A stretch of DNA of 29,974 bases from positions 1-29,974 of the forward strand of contig CAYHHR010000010.1 in assembly GCA_964356495.1 (NCBI GenBank). The letters are read 5' to 3'. Both the position numbers and the translations under genes were made by a program. The notes under the pieces were generated by a model that made no database searches, was not told the DNA's origin, and was given only the letters and a program-made list of their open reading frames with translations. This DNA is from JAKANM01 sp964356495. Lineage in GTDB: Bacteria; Patescibacteriota; Patescibacteriia; Magasanikbacterales; GWA2-37-8. Shown here in pieces: positions 5,076 through 12,010 of this stretch (the first letter of the stretch is position 1; every line of letters begins with the position of its first letter).

Positions 5076-6173
5076 GTGTCCAAGGATTATTACAAAATTT
5101 TAGGCGTTGAAAAAAACGCGGCTCCGGAGGATGTAAAAAAGGCCTTCAAAAAGGCCGCTATGCAGCACCATCCGGACCGACCGGGTGGTAATGAAGCGAA
5201 ATTCAAGGAAATAAATGAAGCCTATCAAGTATTAGGCGACGCCGAAAAACGAAAAAAATTCGATCAATACGGCTCTGACTTCGAACAGCAGGGCGGTTTT
5301 GGAGGCGGCGCCGGTTGGGAGGATTTCATGAACGCCGCGCGCGGCGGACAGGGTAATGGAGGATTTGAATTCAATTTTGGCGGCGCGGATTTTGGCGATT
5401 TATTTGGTGATATGTTTGGCTCCGCCTCCGCTCGTCGCGGACGAGCTCCGGCGAGACAAGGGAGGGACATTCAGGTTGATGTCGAGCTTGATTTCAAAGA
5501 GGCGGCTTTTGGCGTGGAAAAAGAAATTTCTTTGCGTAAACAATCTGCTTGCGACGTTTGTAGAGGTTCCGGAGCTGAACCGGACAGTAAACTTGAGACC
5601 TGTACGACTTGCGGCGGGCAAGGTCAAGTGATGCAAAACCAACGAACATTTCTTGGTAATATTCAGACGCAAACCACTTGTCCGGCGTGTCAGGGACGTG
5701 GAAAAAATCCAAGTAAAAAATGCAAACATTGTGGCGGACAGGGCGTAGCGCAAAAAACCGCGGCGGTAAAAGTTAAAATTCCGGCCGGCATCGACAATGG
5801 CCAATCAATTCGATTGACCGGACATGGTGAAGCGGCGCAGTACGGCGGGAAAAGCGGCGACCTCTATGTCCGGGCGCATGTCAGGCCGTCAAAAATATTT
5901 AGACGGGACGGCTTTGATATTTATGTTGACGCGGATATTTCTTACACCAAAGCTGTTCTTGGCGGCACGATAATTACAGAGACAGTTGATGGTCCGGTTG
6001 AGGTTCGAATTCCGGAAGGCACCGAGTCCGGTCAGTTGATTCGTCTGAGCGGAAAAGGCATTCCCGAAGTTAACGGGCGGGGCAGGGGAGACCATTACGT
6101 TCGAGTTAAAATTAAAGTGCCAAGGAAGGTCAGCAAGCAAACTCGAAAGTTGTTGGAAGATTTGGAAGGTTAG
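5076..6173 (+). CDS. dnaJ: Chaperone protein DnaJ (Hsp40)
   Basis: DnaJ delivers clients to DnaK and stimulates its ATPase. The 365-residue protein has a J domain (1-66) with the HPD motif at 32-34, a Gly/Phe-rich linker (about 72-115), four CxxCxGxG zinc motifs (Cys160/163, 177/180, 203/206, 217/220) and the C-terminal peptide-binding domains, so it is a full type I DnaJ. A G+C-rich in-frame repeat encodes GSASARRGRAPAR (115-127) at the end of the linker. Translation starts at a GTG (5076), because residues from MSKDYYKILGV fit the J domain exactly. There is no Shine-Dalgarno, and the long inverted repeat ends just before the start. The last 4 bp overlap the convergent RNase H-like gene. Confidence 0.97.
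   Translation: MSKDYYKILGVEKNAAPEDVKKAFKKAAMQHHPDRPGGNEAKFKEINEAYQVLGDAEKRKKFDQYGSDFEQQGGFGGGAGWEDFMNAARGGQGNGGFEFNFGGADFGDLFGDMFGSASARRGRAPARQGRDIQVDVELDFKEAAFGVEKEISLRKQSACDVCRGSGAEPDSKLETCTTCGGQGQVMQNQRTFLGNIQTQTTCPACQGRGKNPSKKCKHCGGQGVAQKTAAVKVKIPAGIDNGQSIRLTGHGEAAQYGGKSGDLYVRAHVRPSKIFRRDGFDIYVDADISYTKAVLGGTIITETVDGPVEVRIPEGTESGQLIRLSGKGIPEVNGRGRGDHYVRVKIKVPRKVSKQTRKLLEDLEG
5418..5454 (+). repeat. In-frame palindromic repeat inside dnaJ
   Basis: GGCTCCGCCTCCGCTC (5418-5433) is identical to the start of the grpE copy. GCTCGTC (5430-5436) and GACGAGC (5440-5446) form a perfect 7-bp stem around GCG. The reading phase is the same as in grpE and dnaK (GSASAR). Confidence 0.75.
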
Positions 6174-6574
6174 TTTTTTTGCGCGTCGAGAGTTTTGTTT
6201 ACCTCGGCGTCGGCTTCCTTATTTTGTTCGCGGAGCACGTGCCGATAAGTTACTTTTTTAAATCCGGCGGCAACATTATAGACCTGAATAAATAATTTTT
6301 GCAGACGCGGCTCTTTCACTTTATATTCCCTTCGCATTTGTTTCACGATCAGTTCGCTGTCCAGCACGCAATCCACTTCGGTCGCGTTTAGCTCCTTGGC
6401 TTTTTTCAGGGCTTCAAGCAGCGCGGTGTATTCCGCGACGTTATTAGTTTGAATTCCAAGGTATACTCCGAATGAGGCGATGGTCTTCCCAGCCTCATTT
6501 TTTATTACGATGCCGCCGGCGGCCGGTCCGGGATTTCCGCGCGCGCCGCCGTCAGTGTAGGTGATAAGTTTCAT
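6170..6574 (-). CDS. Ribonuclease HI-like protein
   Basis: This 134-residue protein matches the bacterial RNase HI fold, which cleaves the RNA strand of RNA-DNA hybrids. The catalytic residues are visible in order: Asp in ITYTDGGARGNPGPA near residue 8, Glu in NNVAEYTALLEAL, Asp in CVLDSELIVKQM, and Asp in HVLREQNKEADAEVN. The protein lacks the basic handle of E. coli RnhA, which is typical of the shorter Gram-positive and archaeal-type proteins. It lies 15 bp downstream of the PEGA-domain gene on the same strand, probably as one transcript. It converges on dnaJ with a 4-bp overlap, so read-through from either side would be antisense to the other. Confidence 0.92.
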   Translation of the reverse strand: MKLITYTDGGARGNPGPAAGGIVIKNEAGKTIASFGVYLGIQTNNVAEYTALLEALKKAKELNATEVDCVLDSELIVKQMRREYKVKEPRLQKLFIQVYNVAAGFKKVTYRHVLREQNKEADAEVNKTLDAQKN

Positions 6575-6589
6575 ATAATTGAAAAGAGT

Positions 6590-7924
6590 TTAGTAGTCTA
6601 ATTTCCAAATGCCTTTATTGTCGCTGAAGTAGAGAATTCTACCGTTCGGATTATTAGTCATGACTTTTACGCCGTCATCGATCATGGTTCGATCAAGATA
6701 GAAATATGGAAAAAGCGCGGAAATTTTGCCAGCGCGCAGAAGCGCCAGGGTGTTGAACTGATCAAGCGACAAAACATTTTCAGGTTTTTCTCCGGAGCGA
6801 TTTAGGAGGTAAGGTTCGTCGCCTTCGCTATAGGTCCACAGTTCATAGCGGTTCCAAAATATCCACCAGTTGTTAATTTTTGAAAAGAGATACTTATTCG
6901 CGTTGACCACAAATTTATCATTCGACCGAATAATGTAGAAGCGATTACCGGCCTGATCTTTTAGGAGCGTGGTGCCATGTCGGATTGTTACGAATTCTAG
7001 ATTTGCTAGGGTAGAGGTTTGTGAGTCTCCGATGGCCGCGAAGGAGTTGAACAGCGATTTGAAACCGAGTGAATCTTTCCAAATACCAAGCTCGCCAGTC
7101 GAAGTGCTGACGTCCAAAGTCCAAAGCGTTCCATCGGTCATATACCAATCAAGAAATTTTGTGGGTGTGATTAGGTTGCTGGCCCCAAGTTCAGGAGCGA
7201 AAGAGTAGATACCTTTTCGTGTGCCGAAGTACAGGTTCAAATCGGAGGTGTTGCCCCAAACATATTTCAAGATCGGATCAACACTATATATTCCGTTTAT
7301 TTTACCGGTCTCGGCGTTGATGACACTAACGCGTTTTCCACCGCCTGCGTCGCTGCTCACTGCCAGAAAGTCAGCGAGAGGAGCCCAGTTTAAGTTCAGC
7401 GTTCCCGACAGCTGGAAGGTGTGAGTCGGGATTTGCTGGCGTTCGTCTTCTATCGTCAGTTCGGTCCTATTATTTTTTGTAACCGTATATGCGAGATAGC
7501 GGCCGGAGAAAGAAAGGGCGAGTGCCGCGGCGTTGTCGTTGGAAATAAGTTTTGGCTTATTTTTTTTCAACAGAGAAAATTCTTTGATGTAGGTGGTTTT
7601 ATTTTTATTGATTTCGATTTGTTTTTCCCAATCGTAGTAGCCGGGGGCGCTGATTTTCAGAGTATATTTATGGGGCGTGATATTGTTTAGTCTGATCGGC
7701 ATGGTTTGATCGAGATTTAATCCGTCGAGATAGACGGTAGAACTTTTCGGCAGAATGTCGACGCTAAGGCTGCCAGTCTCGAGCAAGAGACCGTTTCTAA
7801 AATCGAATCGATATCCGGCGCTGTAGATAAGTACGAGCGGACTAATCAAAAAAAAGGCGGTGATAAACAAAAGCAAGGTCGCAAGACGAATTCGGCGGGT
7901 AAATTTTGAGCCAGGATATTCCAT
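6590..7924 (-). CDS. PEGA-domain membrane-anchored protein with propeller-like region
   Basis: The 444-residue protein has a basic N-terminus followed by one strong membrane helix (about 14-36, LATLLLFITAFFLISPLVLIY), so the bulk is probably extracytoplasmic. Residues 50-120 form a PEGA domain: a beta-sandwich with VYLDGLNL, TPHKYTLKISAPGY and the pattern of an exposed cell-surface module. The rest contains repeated beta-strand blocks such as LSFSGRYLAYTV and LNWAPLADFLAVSSDAGG, resembling TolB/WD-type propeller blades. The precise function is unknown; proteins of this layout are common in CPR genomes and are thought to be structural or surface parts. It is transcribed away from murA and is followed by the RNase H-like gene. 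Confidence 0.8.
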   Translation of the reverse strand: MEYPGSKFTRRIRLATLLLFITAFFLISPLVLIYSAGYRFDFRNGLLLETGSLSVDILPKSSTVYLDGLNLDQTMPIRLNNITPHKYTLKISAPGYYDWEKQIEINKNKTTYIKEFSLLKKNKPKLISNDNAAALALSFSGRYLAYTVTKNNRTELTIEDERQQIPTHTFQLSGTLNLNWAPLADFLAVSSDAGGGKRVSVINAETGKINGIYSVDPILKYVWGNTSDLNLYFGTRKGIYSFAPELGASNLITPTKFLDWYMTDGTLWTLDVSTSTGELGIWKDSLGFKSLFNSFAAIGDSQTSTLANLEFVTIRHGTTLLKDQAGNRFYIIRSNDKFVVNANKYLFSKINNWWIFWNRYELWTYSEGDEPYLLNRSGEKPENVLSLDQFNTLALLRAGKISALFPYFYLDRTMIDDGVKVMTNNPNGRILYFSDNKGIWKLDY

Positions 7925-7937
7925 TGGACCCGGGTTA

Positions 7938-7966
7938 TTGCTAATAATCTTTAATTAGATTATACT
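7938..7966 (+). promoter_or_regulatory. Promoter of the murA-like gene
   Basis: TTGCTA (7938-7943) and TATACT (7961-7966) are 17 bp apart, predicting a start near 7973 and a leader of about 29 nt. A perfect TATAAT is present on the opposite strand at 7964-7959 but without a good -35. The two may serve divergent transcription of the PEGA gene. Confidence 0.65.
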
Positions 7967-8001
7967 TGATACTACATCAAAAAATATACTTCGTCAAAGC
8001 T

Positions 8002-9306
8002 ATGTCCTATCTTATTGTTCATGGCGGAAAAAAGCTGAAAGGGAAAATTATTAATCAATCAGCCAAAAATTCAGCGGTGGCAATTCTTTGCGCCACGCCC
8101 CTCATTCACGGCAAAGTGGTGCTCGAGAAGGTGCCGAGGATCGAAGAGGTTCAGAGAATTGTTGAATTACTGAAGAGTATCGGAATTAAAATTGCTGATG
8201 ACGGCAAAGGGACGCTCGTTATCGATGCCGCCCTGCCATTGAATTTGTCAGCGATGGATCGTAATGCCGCTTGCCGGACTCGGGTATCGTTGTTGCTGTT
8301 TGGCTCGTTGGCGCATCGGGAAAAAAAATATCGTTTATATAAATCCGGCGGCTGCAAATTGGGCCAGCGCACGGTCCGTCCGCATCTGTACGCGCTGGAA
8401 AATTTTGGAATTAAAATTATTTCAAAAAACGACTGCTATGAAGTCGAGAATGACGGTTTACGCTCTGCCGAGATAGTCATGTATGAGTCTGGTGATACCG
8501 CTACTGAGAACGGAATTTTGGCGGCGGTTCTTTCTCCGGGCGTTTCGGTAATCAAGATGGCCTCGGCTAATTATCAGGTGCAGGATCTGTGTTATTTCCT
8601 GGTGAACGCCGGCGCAAAAATTGACGGCATCGGCACGACTACTCTCAGGATTACGGGAGTAAATAAACTTGTGCAGTCAAAAAGTTATCCCATCATGCCT
8701 GATCCGATCGTGGCGATGACTTACTTGGCCGCTAGCATTGTCACTGATTCGGCGCTGACTATTTGTAATTGCCCGCTGGAATTTTTGGAACTGGAATTAT
8801 ACAAATTAAGCAAAATGGGTCAGAAATTTAATATATTAAATCGACGCCGGTCCGAGAACGATAAATTTGATATCGCGGATATTCAAATAAAGCCGAGCAG
8901 GTTGATTGCGTTGGAAGATAAGATTGAAGGCCGGCCGTTTCCCGGATTAAACATTGATAATTTGCCGTTGTTCGCGCCGATTTTGGCTATGGCCAAGGGA
9001 CGAACCCTAGTGCACGATTGGGCGTTTGAAAATCGCGCGCTTTATCATTTGGAATTGCAGAAGCTGGGCGTCAAGGTGACCTTGCTTGATCCGCATCGTG
9101 TCTGGATCGAGGGCCCGACTAAATTTGTCCATAATGAGGTGATCTGTCCGCCCGCGCTTCGTCCAGCGGTAAATCTGCTGGTCGTGATGTTGGCGGCGAA
9201 AGGGAAATCAATTTTGCGGAATATTTATGAAATTGATCGCGGTTACGAAAATTTATACGAAACGCTTCGCGGCGTTGGCGCCGACCTTGAATTAGTTAAT
9301 GATTAA
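8002..9306 (+). CDS. murA: UDP-N-acetylglucosamine 1-carboxyvinyltransferase-like protein (divergent MurA)
   Basis: The family transfers enolpyruvate to UDP-GlcNAc, the first committed step of peptidoglycan synthesis in the cytoplasm. With the start at 8002 the paired Lys22-Asn23 (SAKNSA) falls exactly at the family position. The loop Cys is present (GGCKLGQR, Cys118), as is AFENRALYHLELQKLG, matching the FENRFxHxxEL block. Two usually invariant places differ: PDRIExGT is PDPIVAMT here, and FPTDLQ is FPGLNIDNLP. The protein has 434 residues, close to the usual length. I therefore see a true family member that may be a paralogue with altered substrate handling. No Shine-Dalgarno is visible. 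The upstream ATG at 7966 lies in the promoter and is rejected. Confidence 0.85.
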   Translation: MSYLIVHGGKKLKGKIINQSAKNSAVAILCATPLIHGKVVLEKVPRIEEVQRIVELLKSIGIKIADDGKGTLVIDAALPLNLSAMDRNAACRTRVSLLLFGSLAHREKKYRLYKSGGCKLGQRTVRPHLYALENFGIKIISKNDCYEVENDGLRSAEIVMYESGDTATENGILAAVLSPGVSVIKMASANYQVQDLCYFLVNAGAKIDGIGTTTLRITGVNKLVQSKSYPIMPDPIVAMTYLAASIVTDSALTICNCPLEFLELELYKLSKMGQKFNILNRRRSENDKFDIADIQIKPSRLIALEDKIEGRPFPGLNIDNLPLFAPILAMAKGRTLVHDWAFENRALYHLELQKLGVKVTLLDPHRVWIEGPTKFVHNEVICPPALRPAVNLLVVMLAAKGKSILRNIYEIDRGYENLYETLRGVGADLELVND

Positions 9307-9347
9307 AAAAAATTTTAATATATTCAATCACTCTTTATTAACCTACT

Positions 9348-10598
9348 ATGGACAATTCATCTCCTCATCAATCACGCGCCGTGAAATATCTGAATATTTA
9401 TCTCGGCGTGATCGGAACGATCCTCGTATTTGGGACTGGAGTTCTTGCGGGCGGGGCGTTATTCGTCGGAAAAAACATCACTTCTTCCTCAGGCGAGGTA
9501 AGTATTGAGAAGGTTGTAAATCTAAATCGGTCGCTTAATAATTCCAATACCGTCGATTTCAGTCAGTTTTGGCAGGTCTGGGATTCCGTAAAGCAACAAT
9601 ACGTTAAGCAGCCGGTCAAGGACACGGATCTTTTCTATGGAGCGATGCAGGGGATGGTCGCCGGACTTGGCGATCCTTATTCGGAATATTTTCCGCCGGT
9701 GGCGGCCGCCGAGTTCAGTAAGAATTTAGCCGGCGAGTTCAGCGGTATCGGCGCGGAGATCGGGGTCAAGAACAATCAGTTGGTGGTCGTGGCGCCATTG
9801 CCAGAAACGCCGGCGGCGCGCGCCGGTCTTCGTCCTGGAGATAGGATTTTGGCAATTGATAAGCTCCCCACGCTTGGCATGGATGTTACTACGGCGGTGA
9901 TGAAAATCCGCGGACCTTCGACCAGCAGTGTTGACCTCGCAATTTTGAGAAGTGGTTGGGACAAACCGCGCGATTTCACTATTCATCGCGCCAAAATTAA
10001 TGTGCCGTCCGTGAGGTTTTCGATGAAGCCGGGCAATGTGGCATACGTGCGCGTAATGCAATTCAATGGTGATACTACGCCGGGACTAAATCAGGCGATA
10101 AAGGAAATTCAAAATAAAAAAGTATCAGGAATCATTCTCGATCTGCGCAGCAACCCGGGCGGATATTTGGATGCCGCGGTCAGTATGGCTAGTGAGTGGA
10201 TCAGGAGCGGAACGGTCGTAAGCGAAAGATCAAGCAACGGATCTGAAAACGCGCATCCGAGCGAAGGTCTGCATCGTTTGGCCGGCATAAAAACTATCGT
10301 GCTGGTAAATAAGGGTTCGGCATCTGCCTCTGAAATCGTCGCCGGCGCGCTGCAGGATACGAAGACCGGCACGGTCATCGGCGAGACAACTTTCGGGAAG
10401 GGCTCGGTGCAGGATTATCAAAATTTGCCGGACGGCTCGGCTTTCAAGATTACCGTGGCCGAATGGTATACTCCAGGGGAACACAATATCAACGACAAAG
10501 GCATCACGCCGGACATTGAAGTTAAGGAAGATTTTGATAAAGAAGAGGTTGGACAGGATGTGATGATTGATAAGGCTCTCGAACTTCTGAAGAAATAA
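9348..10598 (+). CDS. C-terminal processing protease, S41 family (CtpA-like)
   Basis: S41 proteases cut C-terminal tails of exported proteins at the cell envelope. The 416-residue protein has an N-terminal signal anchor (about 15-41), a helical region, a PDZ domain (about 130-205) with GIGAEIGV and AGLRPGDRILAID, and the protease core. The Ser/Lys dyad is visible as Ser328 in GSASASEI and Lys351 in TFGKGSVQ. LDLRSNPGG is the usual oxyanion-region motif. The gene starts 41 bp after murA in an A/T-rich gap, probably on the same transcript, and converges on era with a gap of 2 bp and no terminator that I can see. Confidence 0.95.
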   Translation: MDNSSPHQSRAVKYLNIYLGVIGTILVFGTGVLAGGALFVGKNITSSSGEVSIEKVVNLNRSLNNSNTVDFSQFWQVWDSVKQQYVKQPVKDTDLFYGAMQGMVAGLGDPYSEYFPPVAAAEFSKNLAGEFSGIGAEIGVKNNQLVVVAPLPETPAARAGLRPGDRILAIDKLPTLGMDVTTAVMKIRGPSTSSVDLAILRSGWDKPRDFTIHRAKINVPSVRFSMKPGNVAYVRVMQFNGDTTPGLNQAIKEIQNKKVSGIILDLRSNPGGYLDAAVSMASEWIRSGTVVSERSSNGSENAHPSEGLHRLAGIKTIVLVNKGSASASEIVAGALQDTKTGTVIGETTFGKGSVQDYQNLPDGSAFKITVAEWYTPGEHNINDKGITPDIEVKEDFDKEEVGQDVMIDKALELLKK

Positions 10599-10600
10599 TT

Positions 10601-11449
10601 TTACACCCTATCCATCCAATGTTTGTCGACTTCAACTTCTAATTCGAGAAAAACCTTTTTGTTAGATGCTTGTTCGAGCTCCTTCCTGGCGGCGATGCCG
10701 ATTTCCTTGATCGCGCGTCCGCCTTTGCCGATGATCATTTCTTTATATTTTCGATCGTAGGTGTAGACGATGGCTTTGACCACGGTGATGTCGGGTTTTT
10801 CCTCCACTCCGGCAATTTCAACGTGAGTGGTATAAGGGACTTCTTTTCGTAGCGCCAGGAAGATTTTTTCTCGGATAATTTCCGCGATCCAAAAATCTTT
10901 GCTGACGTTGGTGAGCTGATCAGCCGGATAAAGCGGCTCACCCTCTGGCAAAAGCTCAAATACTTTCTGAATGAGAGGTTGGATATGTCGATTCATGGTC
11001 GCCGAAAGCTCAATGGTGGCGGCAAAGTCTTCATCCAGCGACTGGTAGTCACTAAGGAATTCTTTTTCTGTGGCTGAGAGATCGCTTTTGTTGATAACCA
11101 TGATTTTGGGGATCGTAAGCTTGCGGATCAGACTCAACACCATTCGTTCCTCCGGCCCGATTGGTTTGGTCGGATCGGCGACATAAATTACGAGATCAAT
11201 ATCGCGCAAAGATTCGTGAACACTGTCTGTCAGCTGGCTTGAAAGATGTCCGCGCTTCTCTCTGAAGATACCCGGCGTATCGACAAAAACCGCCTGACCT
11301 TCAGGTCGGTTTAGCACGCCGTGAATGACGTTTCTGGTGGTTTGAGGCTTGTCCGTCACGGCCGCGATCTTTGTGCCGATGATCGTATTGAGTAGGGTTG
11401 ATTTCCCGACGTTAGACCTGCCAACCAGCGTAATTAGTCCGCTTTTCAT
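10601..11449 (-). CDS. era: GTPase Era
   Basis: Era is a ribosome-assembly GTPase that binds the 3' end of 16S rRNA. The 282-residue protein has G1 (GRSNVGKS, 10-17), G2 around PQTTRN, G3 (DTPG), G4 (NKSD) and G5 (SAT). A C-terminal KH domain follows with IIGKGGRAIKEIG, and the closing helix ends at KHWMDRV. Everything needed for activity appears intact. It runs on the - strand and diverges from rplI across a 115-bp gap that holds an A/T-rich stretch with -10-like sequences in both directions. Confidence 0.96.
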   Translation of the reverse strand: MKSGLITLVGRSNVGKSTLLNTIIGTKIAAVTDKPQTTRNVIHGVLNRPEGQAVFVDTPGIFREKRGHLSSQLTDSVHESLRDIDLVIYVADPTKPIGPEERMVLSLIRKLTIPKIMVINKSDLSATEKEFLSDYQSLDEDFAATIELSATMNRHIQPLIQKVFELLPEGEPLYPADQLTNVSKDFWIAEIIREKIFLALRKEVPYTTHVEIAGVEEKPDITVVKAIVYTYDRKYKEMIIGKGGRAIKEIGIAARKELEQASNKKVFLELEVEVDKHWMDRV

Positions 11450-11499
11450 AATAGTAGAAGTGTTTTCTGATGTTTACCCTTTCCTTTTTTTCGTTATAT

Positions 11500-11508
11500 T
11501 GTTATAAT
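11500..11508 (+). promoter_or_regulatory. Extended -10 promoter of rplI
   Basis: TGTTATAAT is a perfect TGn extended -10 (hexamer 11503-11508). The -35 place holds only TTTCCT (11480-11485, 17 bp upstream), so the extended element probably carries the recognition. The start is expected near 11515, giving a leader of about 50 nt. Confidence 0.6.
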
Positions 11509-11532
11509 ATTAGAGGATTTAAGGAAAAAAAT

Positions 11533-11564
11533 CAAGGGGGATAGCTAAATCCTTGAAATTTTTT
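11533..11564 (+). terminator. Hairpin with U-run in the rplI leader (possible attenuator)
   Basis: CAAGG (11533-11537) pairs with CCTTG (11551-11555) around a 13-nt loop, flanked by A-rich sequence on the left and AAATTTTTT up to 11564 on the right; the start codon follows at once. The G-run (11536-11540), the only Shine-Dalgarno-like sequence, lies in the stem and loop. It could cause premature termination or hide the ribosome site. Confidence 0.45.
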
Positions 11565-12008
11565 ATGAAAGTAATCTTGCTGAAAACCATCAAAGGACTG
11601 GGCAATACCGACGCCGTAAAGGAGGTAAAAGAGGGTTATGCCCGAAATTATCTGTTTCCGCACAATTTAGCTATTCAAGCAACGCCGGCTGAAGTCAAGG
11701 AAATCGAAGATCGTAAAAAGAAAAATGTTAAAGCCTCAGTCGAAAATTTGCGTTTACAACAAAGCCTCGTCGGACAGCTCGACGGCATAGAGGTGGAAAT
11801 CTCCGAGAAGGCCAACAGCAACGGCGGGTTATATGCGGCCGTTACCCCTCAAAAAATTTCAAATACTCTCGGCGCGATGGGCTACCAGGTAAAATCCGAA
11901 CAAATTATCACGAAGCCGCTCAAACAAGTCGGAACTTTTCCGGTTGTTGTCCGGTTTGGAGACGGACTTGAAGCGGAAATATCAGTTATCATCAATTCTT
12001 TAACCTAG
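11565..12008 (+). CDS. rplI: 50S ribosomal protein L9
   Basis: L9 binds 23S rRNA at the base of the L1 stalk. The start at 11565 gives MKVILLKTIKGLGNTD, the family N-terminus; the TTG at 11553 would add four residues within the leader hairpin and is rejected. The N-terminal domain shows the signature EGYARNYLFPHNLAI, a long connecting helix runs from about 45 to 75, and the C-terminal domain shows GLYAAVTPQKI. It has 147 residues, the normal size. pyrG begins 2 bp after the stop, so L9 and CTP synthase should be co-transcribed. Confidence 0.97.
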   Translation: MKVILLKTIKGLGNTDAVKEVKEGYARNYLFPHNLAIQATPAEVKEIEDRKKKNVKASVENLRLQQSLVGQLDGIEVEISEKANSNGGLYAAVTPQKISNTLGAMGYQVKSEQIITKPLKQVGTFPVVVRFGDGLEAEISVIINSLT

Positions 12009-12010
12009 TT

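Noticed and set aside
7959..7987. Leftward promoter of the PEGA gene at the TATAAT on the - strand
   Set aside because: The -10 is perfect but nothing like a -35 lies at 15-19 bp and there is no TGn, so I note it only as a possible divergent element.
10310..10335. GSASASE in the CtpA-like protease as a fourth copy of the in-frame repeat
   Set aside because: The DNA differs from the repeat 16-mer, and this peptide is the conserved active-site motif of S41 proteases.
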